Source: Streptomyces sp. SAI-127
GTDB lineage: Bacteria; Actinomycetota; Actinomycetes; Streptomycetales; Streptomycetaceae
DNA length: 64,000 nucleotides
Assembly (NCBI RefSeq): GCF_029894425.1
Contig: NZ_JARXYJ010000001.1
Coordinates: 1,736,001-1,800,000, forward strand
Direction of reading: 5' to 3'
Under the pieces are notes generated by a model that had not been told where the DNA came from, did no database searches, and saw only the letters and a list, made by a program, of their open reading frames with translations. This document shows positions 7,688 through 16,840 of the stretch, piece after piece. Each line of letters opens with the position of its first letter. The stretch's first letter is position 1. The translations under genes were made by a program, and so were the position numbers.

Positions 7688-8958
7688 GTCTTGATCAGCC
7701 CGGCCTCGTGGAGGGCGTCGGCCGCGTCGGCGACGGCACTGAACGGCAGCCCGGACCGCTCGGCGACGTCCAGCAGACTGTGCTCGCCGTCGGACAGGTT
7801 GAGCACCCAGAGCATGGCCATCTGGGCCTGCTTGGTGTCGCTGCGGCCACCCAGCGCCTCGTACAACCCGCGCCGGCCCAGCTGTGGCTCGCCGTAGGGG
7901 CTGAGGTTGACGTACTGCCGGTTGCGGTCGAGGACGGCGGACGCCTCGCGGCAGACCGCAAGAGTGTCCGCCATGGCCTCCGGGGAGACGAAGTCCAGGT
8001 TGTCCGCGGAGGTGTGGTACTCGGGGTAGCCGGCGTACGGGGTCCGGGTGAGCGAACCCACGCCCAGGTTGAACCCGGGCGAGCAGTACTGCCGCTCGTC
8101 GTAGCCGTAGGGAGTGAACTCGGTGATGTGGTGCGGGCGTTCGGAGGCGGCCAGCACGTGCCGCATCACCCGGTCGATCTCCGCGTCGCCGCGTCTGCTC
8201 TGTTTGTACGTCAGCCCGCCCGGGTCACCGGCGCAGGCCAGCACGAGCCCGTGCTTGACCCGCTCCACCCGCTCCGCGTTGCGGGCCAGCCAGGTGATCG
8301 CCCCGATGGTGCCGGGCGCGAAGATGAACCGGTAGGTGTAGTACGGCGTCTGCTCGGCCAGTGCCCGGGCCAGGAACGTCGCCACCGCGATGCCGGCCAG
8401 GTTGTCGTTGGCCAGCGACGGGTGGCAGACGTGGCAGGAGACGATCACCTCGTCGGCGACCTGCCCAGGGACGACATGCTCGGCGTAGGTGAGGTGGCCA
8501 TCGGCGAGGGTGGAGTCGATGCGTACCTCGTACTCGCCGTCCGGCATCGCGTCCAGGGTGTCCTGGGCCAGGCAGAATCCCCAGTCCGGTTTGTAGTAGC
8601 TGGTGCGGTAGGGCACCCAGGCCGGCTGGTCCGGCAGGGTGTGCAGGTGTTCGCGCAGTTCGGCCAGCGGCATGGTCGCCGACACCGGCACGCTGTAGCC
8701 GAGCACGTGCAGGCTGGACGCGGCGAAGTCGACGACGCGGTGGCCGGAGCCGTCGGCGATGTACGCGTCCCGGATGTTCCACTCCTGCGGCACCGTCCAG
8801 TCGAGCACCTGCGTCCCGGTCGGCACCTCGTGCCTCTGCAGCGGGATGTACTCGCCGACGATGTCCAGGGTGGCGCGCACACCGTCGCCGGTGATGCTCC
8901 GGCAGAGCGGGTACAGCCGCTCCACCAGTGCGTACATCTCCTCGCCGGGTGTGGTCAT
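7684..8958 (-). CDS. DUF4910 metallo-aminopeptidase-like protein
   Basis: 424 residues. The core looks like a zinc aminopeptidase of M28-like fold: VIVSCHVCHPSLANDNLAG (about 172-190) has the H..HPS..NDN pattern, and EYHTSADNLD (313-322) gives a second metal-ligand block. An N-terminal domain of about 150 residues (DUF2172-like) precedes it, and the last 80 residues look like a winged helix (LNLSDGEHSLLDVAERSGLP). Proteins of this family recur in glycan loci but, as far as I know, have no settled function. Deacylation or amide hydrolysis on a nucleotide sugar is possible. It sits between an epimerase and the flippase with 4-bp overlaps. No signal peptide, so cytoplasmic. Confidence 0.82.
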   Translation of the reverse strand: MTTPGEEMYALVERLYPLCRSITGDGVRATLDIVGEYIPLQRHEVPTGTQVLDWTVPQEWNIRDAYIADGSGHRVVDFAASSLHVLGYSVPVSATMPLAELREHLHTLPDQPAWVPYRTSYYKPDWGFCLAQDTLDAMPDGEYEVRIDSTLADGHLTYAEHVVPGQVADEVIVSCHVCHPSLANDNLAGIAVATFLARALAEQTPYYTYRFIFAPGTIGAITWLARNAERVERVKHGLVLACAGDPGGLTYKQSRRGDAEIDRVMRHVLAASERPHHITEFTPYGYDERQYCSPGFNLGVGSLTRTPYAGYPEYHTSADNLDFVSPEAMADTLAVCREASAVLDRNRQYVNLSPYGEPQLGRRGLYEALGGRSDTKQAQMAMLWVLNLSDGEHSLLDVAERSGLPFSAVADAADALHEAGLIKT

Positions 8959-9980
8959 CGGCGCCACCGCAGGGTGTCGTCGACGGTGCCGGCGTCGGAC
9001 GCGGCGCGCAGCACGGCAAGGCGGGTGAAACGCTGCTCGAAGTCCTCCCGGGTCAGGTCGAACTTCCGGTAGGCGTCGGCCAGTTCGAGCGCCCCCTGCT
9101 TCACGGTCCACTCGCAGTCGAAGCCGGGGATCGCGGCGCGGAACCGGGAGAAGTCCACCCGGTACGACCGCGGGTCGGCACCGTTCTCCCCGGTGATCAC
9201 CACCTTCGAGCCCGGCACCGCCTCGGCGACCTGCTGGGCGATCTCGGCGACCGTGACGTTGTTGGTCTCGCTGCCGATGTTGAACGCGCGGTCGTGCACC
9301 GCTTCGCGTGGCGCGGTCAGCGCGGCCGTGAAGGCCCGTGCGATGTCGGCGGCGTGCACCAGTGGGCGCCAGGGGGTGCCGTCGGAGAGCACCAGGACCT
9401 CGCCGGACAGGAGCGCGTGGCCCACCAGGTTGTTCAGCACGATGTCGGCGCGCAGCCGGGGTGAGTAGCCGAAGGCGGTGGCGTTGCGCATGAACACCGG
9501 GGTGAAGTCGCCGTCGGCCAGTGCGTGCAGGTCGTCCTCCACCCGCACCTTGGACTCCGCGTACGGGGTCACCGGGCGCAGCGGGGCGTCCTCGGTGACC
9601 AGGTCGTCGCCGCCGGAGGCTCCGTAGACGGAGCAGGTCGACGCGTACAGGAAGCGTCGTACTCCGGCGTCGCGGGCCAGCCGGGCCAGGCGTACGGACG
9701 CGTGGTGGTTGATGTCGTAGGTGAGTTCCGGCGCCAGCGATCCCAGCGGGTCGTTGGACAGCGCGGCCAGGTGGATCACGGCGTCCACCCCGGCCACGTG
9801 TTCGGCTGTGACGTCGCGGAGGTCCACCCGGTGTCCCGCCGGGTCCGCGGGTGTCTCGCCGAGGATGGAGTCGGCGAACAGGCCGGCGTCGAGGCCGACG
9901 ACTTCGTGTCCGGCGGCCGTGAGGACCGGGGCCATCACGGTGCCCAGGTAGCCCTGGTGTCCGGTCAGTAGTACGCGCAT
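8955..9980 (-). CDS. NAD-dependent nucleotide-sugar epimerase/dehydratase (extended SDR)
   Basis: 341 residues. Rossmann motif GHQGYLG at 7-13, the active-site stretch YASTCSVYG and the YAESK catalytic Tyr-Lys pair identify an extended short-chain dehydrogenase acting on a nucleotide sugar. It is the only SDR in the operon, so if the CDP-sugar route proposed here is complete it would have to supply the 4,6-dehydratase or a later 4-keto reductase/epimerase step; sequence alone does not decide. It overlaps the DUF4910 gene by 4 bp and follows the PIG-L gene by 3 bp. Confidence 0.85.
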   Translation of the reverse strand: MRVLLTGHQGYLGTVMAPVLTAAGHEVVGLDAGLFADSILGETPADPAGHRVDLRDVTAEHVAGVDAVIHLAALSNDPLGSLAPELTYDINHHASVRLARLARDAGVRRFLYASTCSVYGASGGDDLVTEDAPLRPVTPYAESKVRVEDDLHALADGDFTPVFMRNATAFGYSPRLRADIVLNNLVGHALLSGEVLVLSDGTPWRPLVHAADIARAFTAALTAPREAVHDRAFNIGSETNNVTVAEIAQQVAEAVPGSKVVITGENGADPRSYRVDFSRFRAAIPGFDCEWTVKQGALELADAYRKFDLTREDFEQRFTRLAVLRAASDAGTVDDTLRWRR

Positions 9981-9983
9981 GGT

Positions 9984-10631
9984 TCAACCCCCCAGGTTGA
10001 GCGTGAGTTTGGTGGCGGCGAACGCCTCGGCGTAGCGCGCGTGGCATTCGATGCCGCGAATCCGTGCGAGGCCGAGGAAGGCCTCGCGGTCGTACCAGGG
10101 CCGGTGCCGCTGCGAGGGGTAGTGCTCCTGCAGCAGCCGTACCTTCTGTTCGGCGATCTCCGGTGACAACGGCTGGTACGCCGCCATGCGGCCGAGATCG
10201 CCGTCCCACTTGACGATCTCGTAGCCGAGGACCAAGTGGTCGCGGAATGCGGTGGGTATCAGCTTCGCCAGGCCGCGGTGGTCCTGGTGCGCGTCATCGG
10301 TACGCGGCGCCAGGATCAGATCCGGGTCGGTCCGCGCGCGCAGTTCCTCGACCGCGGCCTTGGCCTCGTCCCAGTGCACGGGCAGCCGGCCGTCCGGCAA
10401 CTTGTGCACGGTCAGCCGCAGGTCGGCGCCCGGGCAGAAGGCGTCGAGCGCGGCCTGCTCCTCCTGCTCGCGCTCGCTGCCACCGCCGGAGAGCACCAGC
10501 GCGTCGACGCGGACACCCGGGTGCGCGAGGCACAGCGTCAGCAGTGTGCCGCCGGCGCCGATGGCGATGTCGTCGCAGTGCGCGCCCACCGCGACGATCC
10601 GGTCCAGGCGGCCGGCCCCGAGGCGGATCAC
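9984..10631 (-). CDS. PIG-L family deacetylase
   Basis: 215 residues. AVGAHCDDIAIGAGG near residues 14-28 is the PIG-L zinc site (normally AHPDDE; here AHCDDI), and RTDDAHQDHRGL near 130 supplies the second His. The family hydrolyses N-acetyl groups of GlcNAc-type substrates, often to free an amino group on a glycan precursor. The GTG start overlaps the upstream TGA (GTGA). Position between nucleotidyltransferase and epimerase suggests it acts on the nucleotide-sugar intermediate. The variant AHCDDI motif weakens any detailed activity claim. Confidence 0.85.
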   Translation of the reverse strand: MIRLGAGRLDRIVAVGAHCDDIAIGAGGTLLTLCLAHPGVRVDALVLSGGGSEREQEEQAALDAFCPGADLRLTVHKLPDGRLPVHWDEAKAAVEELRARTDPDLILAPRTDDAHQDHRGLAKLIPTAFRDHLVLGYEIVKWDGDLGRMAAYQPLSPEIAEQKVRLLQEHYPSQRHRPWYDREAFLGLARIRGIECHARYAEAFAATKLTLNLGG

Positions 10632-11422
10632 GCGCCGACCCCGGCGTCGTCCCGTTCCCACACGGCCCATGGGCGGTCGCCCCGGGCGTAGGCCTCGTCG
10701 AGCGCGGCCCGCTCCTTCACGGTGTCGGTCGGCTTCCAGAAGCCGCGGTGCTGGTGCGCCACCAGCCGCCCGCGCTTGGCGAGTTGGCCGCATCCGTCGG
10801 CCACCAGGTCACCGTTCTCCGGTATGTGGTCGAAGACCTCCTGGCGGAGCACGAAGTAGCCGCCGTTCTCCCACAGCGGCAGTTCACTCACCGCGGTGAT
10901 GCCGCCGACCAGGCCGTCCTCGCCCAACTCCACGCAGTGGAAAGAGGATTGGGGCGGTACGACCATCATCGACGCACCGGCGTCACGCTGCGCGAACTTC
11001 TCGATCATCTCGGGCAGCGGGGCGTCGGTGAGGACGTCGGCGTAGTTGGCGAGGAACATCTCGTCGCCGTCCAGGTGGTGCCGCACCCGGCGCAGCCGCT
11101 CTCCGATCGGGGACTCGATGCCGGTCTGCGCGAACGTGATCGTCCAGTCCGAGATGTCGGTGGACAGCAGCTCGGTCTCCCCCTTGCGCAGCACGAAGTC
11201 GTTGGACGTCGTCTCCTCGTAGTTGAGGAAGAAGTCCTTGATGTGTTGTGCGCCGTACCCGAGGCACAGAATGAACTCCGTGTGGCCGAAGTGCGCGTAG
11301 TAGCGCATGACGTGCCAGATCAGCGGCCTGGGGCCGACCATCGCCATCGGCTTGGGCACGTCGTCGGAGGCCCCGTTGCGCATCCGCATCCCGTAACCGC
11401 CGCAGAACAGAACGACCTTCAT
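10628..11422 (-). CDS. glucose-1-phosphate cytidylyltransferase-like nucleotidyltransferase (RfbF-like)
   Basis: 264 residues. It opens with the nucleotide loop LFCGGYGMRMRNG followed by KPMAMVGPRPLIWHVMRYY, and has ILCLGYGAQHIKDFFLNY and NGGYFVLRQEVFDHI, all in the order seen in RfbF. RfbF makes CDP-glucose, entry to CDP-dideoxy and branched-chain sugars. The loop is GGYGMR rather than the usual GGLGTR, so substrate or nucleotide preference may differ. The ATG overlaps the methyltransferase stop (ATGA). Longer upstream frame lies inside that gene. Confidence 0.83.
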   Translation of the reverse strand: MKVVLFCGGYGMRMRNGASDDVPKPMAMVGPRPLIWHVMRYYAHFGHTEFILCLGYGAQHIKDFFLNYEETTSNDFVLRKGETELLSTDISDWTITFAQTGIESPIGERLRRVRHHLDGDEMFLANYADVLTDAPLPEMIEKFAQRDAGASMMVVPPQSSFHCVELGEDGLVGGITAVSELPLWENGGYFVLRQEVFDHIPENGDLVADGCGQLAKRGRLVAHQHRGFWKPTDTVKERAALDEAYARGDRPWAVWERDDAGVGA

Positions 11423-12654
11423 GCCTTGACCTCGACAATGCTCAGTTCCGGTATGGGAAAGACCAGTCGGCCGCCCCAGTCGTGCACGAAGGACAGCTGC
11501 TCGACGAGCTCGGCCCGCAGGTTCCACGGGAGGACGAGGACGTAGTCCGGTTTGTCGGCGGCTATCTGCTCGGGCGGCAGGATCGGGATGCGGGTGCCCG
11601 GCGTGAACCTGCCGTGCTTGTAGGGGTTGCGGTCGACCGTGTACGCGAGCAGGTCGGGCCGGATGCCGCAGTGGTTGAGCAGGGTGTTCCCCTTGCCCGG
11701 GGCGCCGTAGCCGACGACCGTCTCGCCGCGCTCGGCCGCCTCGACGAGGAACTTGAGGAGGTCCCGGCGCACCTTGGCCACCCGGGCGGAGAACTCGGTG
11801 TAGCCGGACAGCTCCTGAAGCCCGGCGGCCTTCTCGCGGGCCAGCACGTCGGCCACCCGCCCGCTCGGCTCACCGGCCACCTCCGTCGGCCGGGCCCACA
11901 GCCGGATGGAGCCGCCGTGCGTGGGCAGCAACTCCACGTCCACGAGCGCGAGTCCGCCGCTCGCAAGGGCTCGGATCGCGGACGCGACCGTGTAGTACTG
12001 GAAGTGCTCGTGGTAGATCGTGTCGTACTGGTTCTCCTCGATCAGGGTCAGCAGGTGCTGCACCTCGATGGAGACCCAGCCGTCGTCGGCGACCAGGGCG
12101 CGCAGCCCCTGGGTGAACCCGACCACGTCGGGGATGTGCGCGTACACGTTGTTGGCCACGACCAGGTCCGCCGGGCCGTGCTCGGCGCGCACGGCCGAGC
12201 CGGTCTCCGGGCTCAGGAACTCCGTGAGCGTGGGCACCCCCGCGTCGCTCGCCGCGGCACCGACGTTCACCGACGGCTCGATGCCGAGGCAGCGGATCCC
12301 CCGGTCCACCACGTGCCTGAGCAGGTAGCCGTCGTTGCTCGCGACCTCGACCACGAAGGCGTCGGGACCGAGAGCGACGCGCTGTACGGCGTCGGCGACG
12401 AACGTGCGCGCGTGCTCCACCCAGGAGGTCGAGTACGACGAGAAGTACGCGTACTCCTTGAACGTCTCCTCCGGTGTGATCAGCGGCGGGATCTGCGCCA
12501 GCCAGCAGTCCGTGCAGACCCGCAGGTGCAGCGGGTACGCCGGTTCCGGCAGGTCCAGTTGGTCCGCGGCGAGAAAGCTCTCGCACGGCGGTGTCGCCCC
12601 CAGATCGACGACGCTCGCCAGCGTCGTCGAGCCGCAGAGTCGGCATCGTGTCAT
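11419..12654 (-). CDS. sugar C-methyltransferase, zinc-binding TylC3/EvaC type
   Basis: 411 residues in three parts: an N-terminal Cys4 zinc module (CRLCGS at 4-9 and CTDCW near 47), a central SAM domain (VVEVASNDGYLLRHVVDRG) and a C-terminal domain with YGAPGKGNTLLN. The signature YHEHFQYYTV and THGGSIRLWA is characteristic of methyltransferases that add a C-methyl branch to 4-keto deoxysugars in NDP-sugar pathways. Together with the RfbF-like, epimerase and RmlC-like genes this predicts a branched sugar. It overlaps the GT4 and nucleotidyltransferase genes by 4 bp each. Confidence 0.9.
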   Translation of the reverse strand: MTRCRLCGSTTLASVVDLGATPPCESFLAADQLDLPEPAYPLHLRVCTDCWLAQIPPLITPEETFKEYAYFSSYSTSWVEHARTFVADAVQRVALGPDAFVVEVASNDGYLLRHVVDRGIRCLGIEPSVNVGAAASDAGVPTLTEFLSPETGSAVRAEHGPADLVVANNVYAHIPDVVGFTQGLRALVADDGWVSIEVQHLLTLIEENQYDTIYHEHFQYYTVASAIRALASGGLALVDVELLPTHGGSIRLWARPTEVAGEPSGRVADVLAREKAAGLQELSGYTEFSARVAKVRRDLLKFLVEAAERGETVVGYGAPGKGNTLLNHCGIRPDLLAYTVDRNPYKHGRFTPGTRIPILPPEQIAADKPDYVLVLPWNLRAELVEQLSFVHDWGGRLVFPIPELSIVEVKA

Positions 12655-13874
12655 TTACTGCCCCCCATTGATTCCGTCCCCCATTGATTCCGCCGACCCG
12701 CGATCGCGGTGCGGTACCCCTCCACCAGGCGCTCGAGGCCGACGGCCGGGCTGAAGCCCTGCTCGTAACGGCGCCGGGCCGCCTGGCCCATCTCCCGGCC
12801 CAGGGCCGGCTCGGCCGCGATCCGGCGTATGCAGGACGCGAGCGAGGCTGCCTCGCCCGGCCGGTGCAGCAGTCCGGTCACGCCGTCCTCGACGAGTTCG
12901 ACGAAAGCGCCGTGGCCGGCGGCGACGGTCGGCACCCCTGCCGCCATCGCCTCGACCACGACCAGGCCGAACGCCTCCAGCCACGTCGAGGGAGCCGCCA
13001 CGGCGACCGACCGCGCGATGACCTTCCGGCACTCCGCCGTGTCCAGCAGGCCGGCGTACCGCACGTCGTCCCGGCCCGCCGCCCAGGCGGTCACCTCTCG
13101 CTCCAGCGGCCCCGTACCGGCGATCACGAGCGGCACGCCCACGCCGCCGCCCGCCGCGATCTCGTCCCACGCGGTCATGAGCAGCCGCACGCCCTTGGCC
13201 TCCGCGAGCCGGCCGAGATAGAGCACGTGCTCGCCGTCACCCGTTCGGCACGTGCCCGGCTCCGGCACGAAGTTGTGCTTCACCGCCAGCCGCTCGGCCG
13301 GCATGCCGGACCGCACCAGGACGTCGCGCTGCGCCGCGGAGATGCAGAAGAACCGCTCCACGCCGGACCACCATCGCCGCCGGTTGACCGAAAGGCTGAC
13401 CGCGAGCGGCACGGTCGCCAGGCGGGAGTTGCGGTAGCAGCCGTGCCGGACGGCGGGCAGCGGCGTGGAGCCGACGCACTCGGTGCACGGCCGGCCGTCC
13501 CGCTGCAGCGTGCCGGGAGGGCAGACCTGGGTGTAGTTGTGCAGCGTGGCGACGACGGGCACGCCGACGTCGGCGCAGGCGGCAAGCACCGCGGGCGACA
13601 GCAGCGGGAAGACGTTGTGGACGTGGACCACGTCCGGCCGCTCGGTGCGAAGCCTGGCGGCGAGTTCGGTGCGGACCGCCGGGTTCCAGGGCACGAGGAG
13701 CGGGATTGCGGCCTTGGCGAGCAGGGACCGGGCGGCGATGTCGTCGCTGCGCCGCTCGAACACCTCGACCCGGTGGCCGGCCGCGCGCAGCAGCTCCACC
13801 TCCTGATCGACGACCTTGTTCTCTCCGCTCGGCTGCGCCGAGGCGTAACGGTTGTGCACCACGAGGACGTGCAT
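12651..13874 (-). CDS. family 4 glycosyltransferase
   Basis: 407 residues, GT-B fold. The N-terminal acceptor lobe has VVHNRYASAQPSGENKVVDQ. The C-terminal lobe has HVLYLGRLAEAKGVRLL and the nucleotide-sugar E-x7-E motif in WLEAFGLVVVEAMAAGVPTV. A cysteine-rich insert near 133-150 (VCPPGTL...CTECVG) resembles that of a GT4 subgroup from polysaccharide clusters. The start is the ATG 2 bp after the Wzy-like stop. It likely extends the lipid-linked repeat unit at the cytoplasmic face. Donor unknown. Confidence 0.9.
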   Translation of the reverse strand: MHVLVVHNRYASAQPSGENKVVDQEVELLRAAGHRVEVFERRSDDIAARSLLAKAAIPLLVPWNPAVRTELAARLRTERPDVVHVHNVFPLLSPAVLAACADVGVPVVATLHNYTQVCPPGTLQRDGRPCTECVGSTPLPAVRHGCYRNSRLATVPLAVSLSVNRRRWWSGVERFFCISAAQRDVLVRSGMPAERLAVKHNFVPEPGTCRTGDGEHVLYLGRLAEAKGVRLLMTAWDEIAAGGGVGVPLVIAGTGPLEREVTAWAAGRDDVRYAGLLDTAECRKVIARSVAVAAPSTWLEAFGLVVVEAMAAGVPTVAAGHGAFVELVEDGVTGLLHRPGEAASLASCIRRIAAEPALGREMGQAARRRYEQGFSPAVGLERLVEGYRTAIAGRRNQWGTESMGGSK

Positions 13875-13876
13875 GC

Positions 13877-15181
13877 TCAGATCGCCTCCGATCTCTGGGC
13901 CCAGCGCGGGACGCGTCGTCGAGGGACTTCCGGCGTCGAGAGCGGAGCGGGCTCGGCAGGTGCCGCGAGGAGCGAGGCGGCGAGAGCCAGGTGCAGCAGA
14001 TACGGTGAGGCGTCGCCGAGGCCGGCCTCGGTGTACGACGCGATCGCGCAGTAGCTGATCAGGAAGATGGCGCAGGCCCTCTGCAGCGACGGTGGCCGCA
14101 GCAGCGCGACGCCGCCCAGCACGATGATGATCGCCGCGACGAGAGCGACGCCGATCAGGCCCTGTTCGTTGTAGACGGCCAGCCAGCTGTTGTCGATCGG
14201 CAGCCCACCGAACGACTTGTCGCCCAGGCCCACGCCGAACAACTGCTCCGAGGTCGATCGGGGCGCAGCCAGCAGGGCGTCCCAGACCTTGGCCCGGCCG
14301 GTGAGGCTGGAGAAGTTCTCCTTGCTCTGCCCGCGCAGGAACCACGCCTGCAGCGCGGAGGCGAACCCGACCGCGGCCACCACGGCGCACAGCACCGCCC
14401 AGGTGAAGAACCGGCGGGCGGCGGCGCTGGTCAGGATGAGCGAACCGATCGCCAGCACGAGCCCCAGGAGCAGGCCGAGCGTGGCCGTCCGGGTATGGGT
14501 CAGCGCGAGCAGGACGAGCGACGGCACGATGACGACCGCCGCGCTCACCCGGTCGGTCCTGCGGCCCAGCAGGAGCAGCACGGTGAGCCCGATGATCACC
14601 GCGGCGTACTGGCCGATCTGCGGCGGGGTGAGCGGCCACAACGCGCCGACGAGGCGTCCGCCGTAGAGGTCGGGCAACGCCGCGCCCGGCGAGACGGCCA
14701 GGCCCGCGGCCACCGATCCGAGCACCGCGAAGTACATCCGGACGTGGTGCCGGACGAACGTCAGGCCGCCGTCCCACCAGCGGCTGAGCAGCCACAGCGT
14801 GCCGACGAAGAGAGCCAGCCGGAAGCAGCGGAACAGCGCGCCGAACCCGGACTCCAGGTGCGCGCTGGAGATCACGCTCGCCACCAGGAGCAGGGTGAGC
14901 AGGAGGACGTAGGCGCTGGCTCGGATACGCAGCCGGGCATTGACCGCGAGCGCCAGCGCGAACGCGGCGACCAGTGCGCCCATGGTGACCATCTGGATGA
15001 GGGAACGGGGCAGCGGGATGATCGTCTTCGCCCCGGTGGAGCCGAGCGTGTTGAGGATCAGCAGCCCCCAGGCCGTGCCGACGATCTTCGGTGTGCCGGC
15101 CGGGCGCGGTTCGGCGCCGGGCCGCGTGCCCGCCGGGTCGGTTGTGCCCGGCAGCCCGTCGCGCCGCTGGTCTCCGCTCAT
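13877..15181 (-). CDS. Wzy polymerase / O-antigen-ligase family membrane protein
   Basis: About 434 residues, dominated by 10-11 hydrophobic helices with one longer outside loop (about 240-300, including FSSLTGRAKVWDALL and GVGLGDKSFGGLPIDNSWLA). This matches the O-antigen ligase/polymerase family (WaaL/Wzy), where that loop holds catalytic residues. With the flippase and Wzz-type genes in the operon, repeat-unit polymerase is the best role. I chose ATG 15181, preceded by AGGTGG at 5 nt; GTG 15190 would sit inside that ribosome site. Confidence 0.82.
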   Translation of the reverse strand: MSGDQRRDGLPGTTDPAGTRPGAEPRPAGTPKIVGTAWGLLILNTLGSTGAKTIIPLPRSLIQMVTMGALVAAFALALAVNARLRIRASAYVLLLTLLLVASVISSAHLESGFGALFRCFRLALFVGTLWLLSRWWDGGLTFVRHHVRMYFAVLGSVAAGLAVSPGAALPDLYGGRLVGALWPLTPPQIGQYAAVIIGLTVLLLLGRRTDRVSAAVVIVPSLVLLALTHTRTATLGLLLGLVLAIGSLILTSAAARRFFTWAVLCAVVAAVGFASALQAWFLRGQSKENFSSLTGRAKVWDALLAAPRSTSEQLFGVGLGDKSFGGLPIDNSWLAVYNEQGLIGVALVAAIIIVLGGVALLRPPSLQRACAIFLISYCAIASYTEAGLGDASPYLLHLALAASLLAAPAEPAPLSTPEVPRRRVPRWAQRSEAI

Positions 15182-15182
15182 C

Positions 15183-16718
15183 TCAACCACCTGCCCGTGC
15201 GCGGTAGGTGCTGCCCGCGTCCTGCTGGTACGGCGTGACCCGCCACTCCTGGAAGGTGAGCACCCGGCTCGGGTCGTAGGCGACGAACTTCCACGGTCCG
15301 AGGTAGACGTTGTCGTGCCAGCGGTTGTGCTGCTTGTGGGTGATCGCCTCGGCCACCTTCTCGCCCTTGTACGGCGACCAGTCGGGATAGGTGCCGTAGT
15401 TGGAGAGGACCGCCATGCGGTCGCAATTCTCCGTGCACTTGACGACGGACTCGTCCAGCACGAAGCGGTTGTCGTGGATGTCCACCCGCTGGGTCTTCCA
15501 CCGGCAGTCGTCGTAGAGCGGTGGCTCGGCGATCGCCGGCTTCGCGCAGCGGTCGGTGTTCTTCACCAGCAGGGTGCAGTCACCTGACGAGGTGTTGGCC
15601 GGGCTGTTGCAGAACCGGTCGGCGTTCTCCCACAGGGTGATCCCCGACCAGTTGTCCTCCAGCAGGTTCCGATAGATCTCGATCTTGTCGGTGCGGGCCT
15701 TGATCCGTGGTTCGCCACCGGACTCGGACAGGTAGACGGTCGCGAACGGGAAATTGTCGCCGCTCTCGGCCGCGGTGCGGCCCTCGACCCAGTTGTTCCG
15801 CCGGATCGTGTTGTTCCGGATGACCGCGTTGTAGCTGATCTCGTAGATCAGCGCGGCGCCGTCGTTGGCCTCGATCACGTTGTTCTCGATGCGGAAGTCG
15901 TTGTTGTTGGTGTCCGCCCACAACCCGGTGCCGCGGTTGTCGTGCACCCAGTTGCCGCGCACGTCGGCGCCGTCGACGGCCCAGAACTTGATGCCTCCGG
16001 TGCAGCCGCAGCCCTTCCGCCGCCGCTCCCAGTCGCCGGTGTTGTTGCCCACGATCTCGTTGTCCTCGACCACCAGACCGGTGATACGGCCTGTGGCCTT
16101 GTACGCGTTCATGCCGTACTGGCCGTTGTCGCGCAGGCAGTTGGCGCGGACCTGCTGGCGGTCGCCCGCCATCAGTCCGGCGCCGGAGTTGTCCTGGATG
16201 GTCGCGTGCTCGATCACCCACCCGTCGGCCGAGTCGTGGTTCACCACGCCCTCGTCCGGCGGCGCCACGAAACGCTCCACGGTCAGGTAGCGGATGGTGA
16301 CGTCGCGGGCGGTGCCGCTGAACGCGTACTGGTTCTTCTTCCGGCCGTCGAGCACCGCACCGGGCGCACCGAGGTAGCGGTCCCCCTCCTTGGGGAAGAC
16401 CTGGGCGTAGCGGTCCGGGTCGAGCCTGTGCTTGCCCGGTCGAAGCCAGAACGTGGTGTGCGGGGGGTTGCTCCTGGTCTTCGCCGCCAGATCACCGACC
16501 ACCGCGGGGTCGACCGTCACCGCGCCCGCCGGCGCCTTCACCGGCCCGGCCGCGGGCTCGGAGCACACCCGGTCCACGGCTCGGGCGCCGGACGTGGACG
16601 GCGCGGCGGTCGGCTCCGCGCCCCGGGCGCCCGGGGCGCCTGAGGTGCTGTCACAGCCGGTCGCCAGAAGGGCCAGCGCCAGCGGTGCCGCCGCCCACGC
16701 CCAGTGCCGCATCGTCAT
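15183..16718 (-). CDS. secreted right-handed parallel beta-helix lipoprotein
   Basis: 511 residues. A lipoprotein signal with lipobox LATGC (Cys22) is followed by a low-complexity Ala/Pro/Ser linker, then a repetitive domain rich in N-x-I/V ladders: VVEDNEIVGNN, NNDFRIENNVIEAND, NAVIRNNTIRRNN, KIEIYRNLLEDN. This is the pattern of parallel beta-helices of polysaccharide lyases, epimerases and the AlgG/NosD group. Several cysteines (KGCGCTGG, CTENCD) may form disulfides outside the cell. With a GDP-mannose dehydrogenase upstream it could be a surface uronate epimerase or lyase, but no catalytic triad was recognised. It starts 122 bp after the heparinase gene. Confidence 0.85.
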   Translation of the reverse strand: MTMRHWAWAAAPLALALLATGCDSTSGAPGARGAEPTAAPSTSGARAVDRVCSEPAAGPVKAPAGAVTVDPAVVGDLAAKTRSNPPHTTFWLRPGKHRLDPDRYAQVFPKEGDRYLGAPGAVLDGRKKNQYAFSGTARDVTIRYLTVERFVAPPDEGVVNHDSADGWVIEHATIQDNSGAGLMAGDRQQVRANCLRDNGQYGMNAYKATGRITGLVVEDNEIVGNNTGDWERRRKGCGCTGGIKFWAVDGADVRGNWVHDNRGTGLWADTNNNDFRIENNVIEANDGAALIYEISYNAVIRNNTIRRNNWVEGRTAAESGDNFPFATVYLSESGGEPRIKARTDKIEIYRNLLEDNWSGITLWENADRFCNSPANTSSGDCTLLVKNTDRCAKPAIAEPPLYDDCRWKTQRVDIHDNRFVLDESVVKCTENCDRMAVLSNYGTYPDWSPYKGEKVAEAITHKQHNRWHDNVYLGPWKFVAYDPSRVLTFQEWRVTPYQQDAGSTYRARAGG

Positions 16719-16840
16719 CCCCACGCGCCCTTCTTGGGGGTGTGGTGAAAGTCCCGCACAGCGCCCACGGCGCCCGGCACGCACCTTCGTCGGGTACGCC
16801 GAGGGCACGCACCGGACACCGCGGGCATGGCGCAGGAAGT

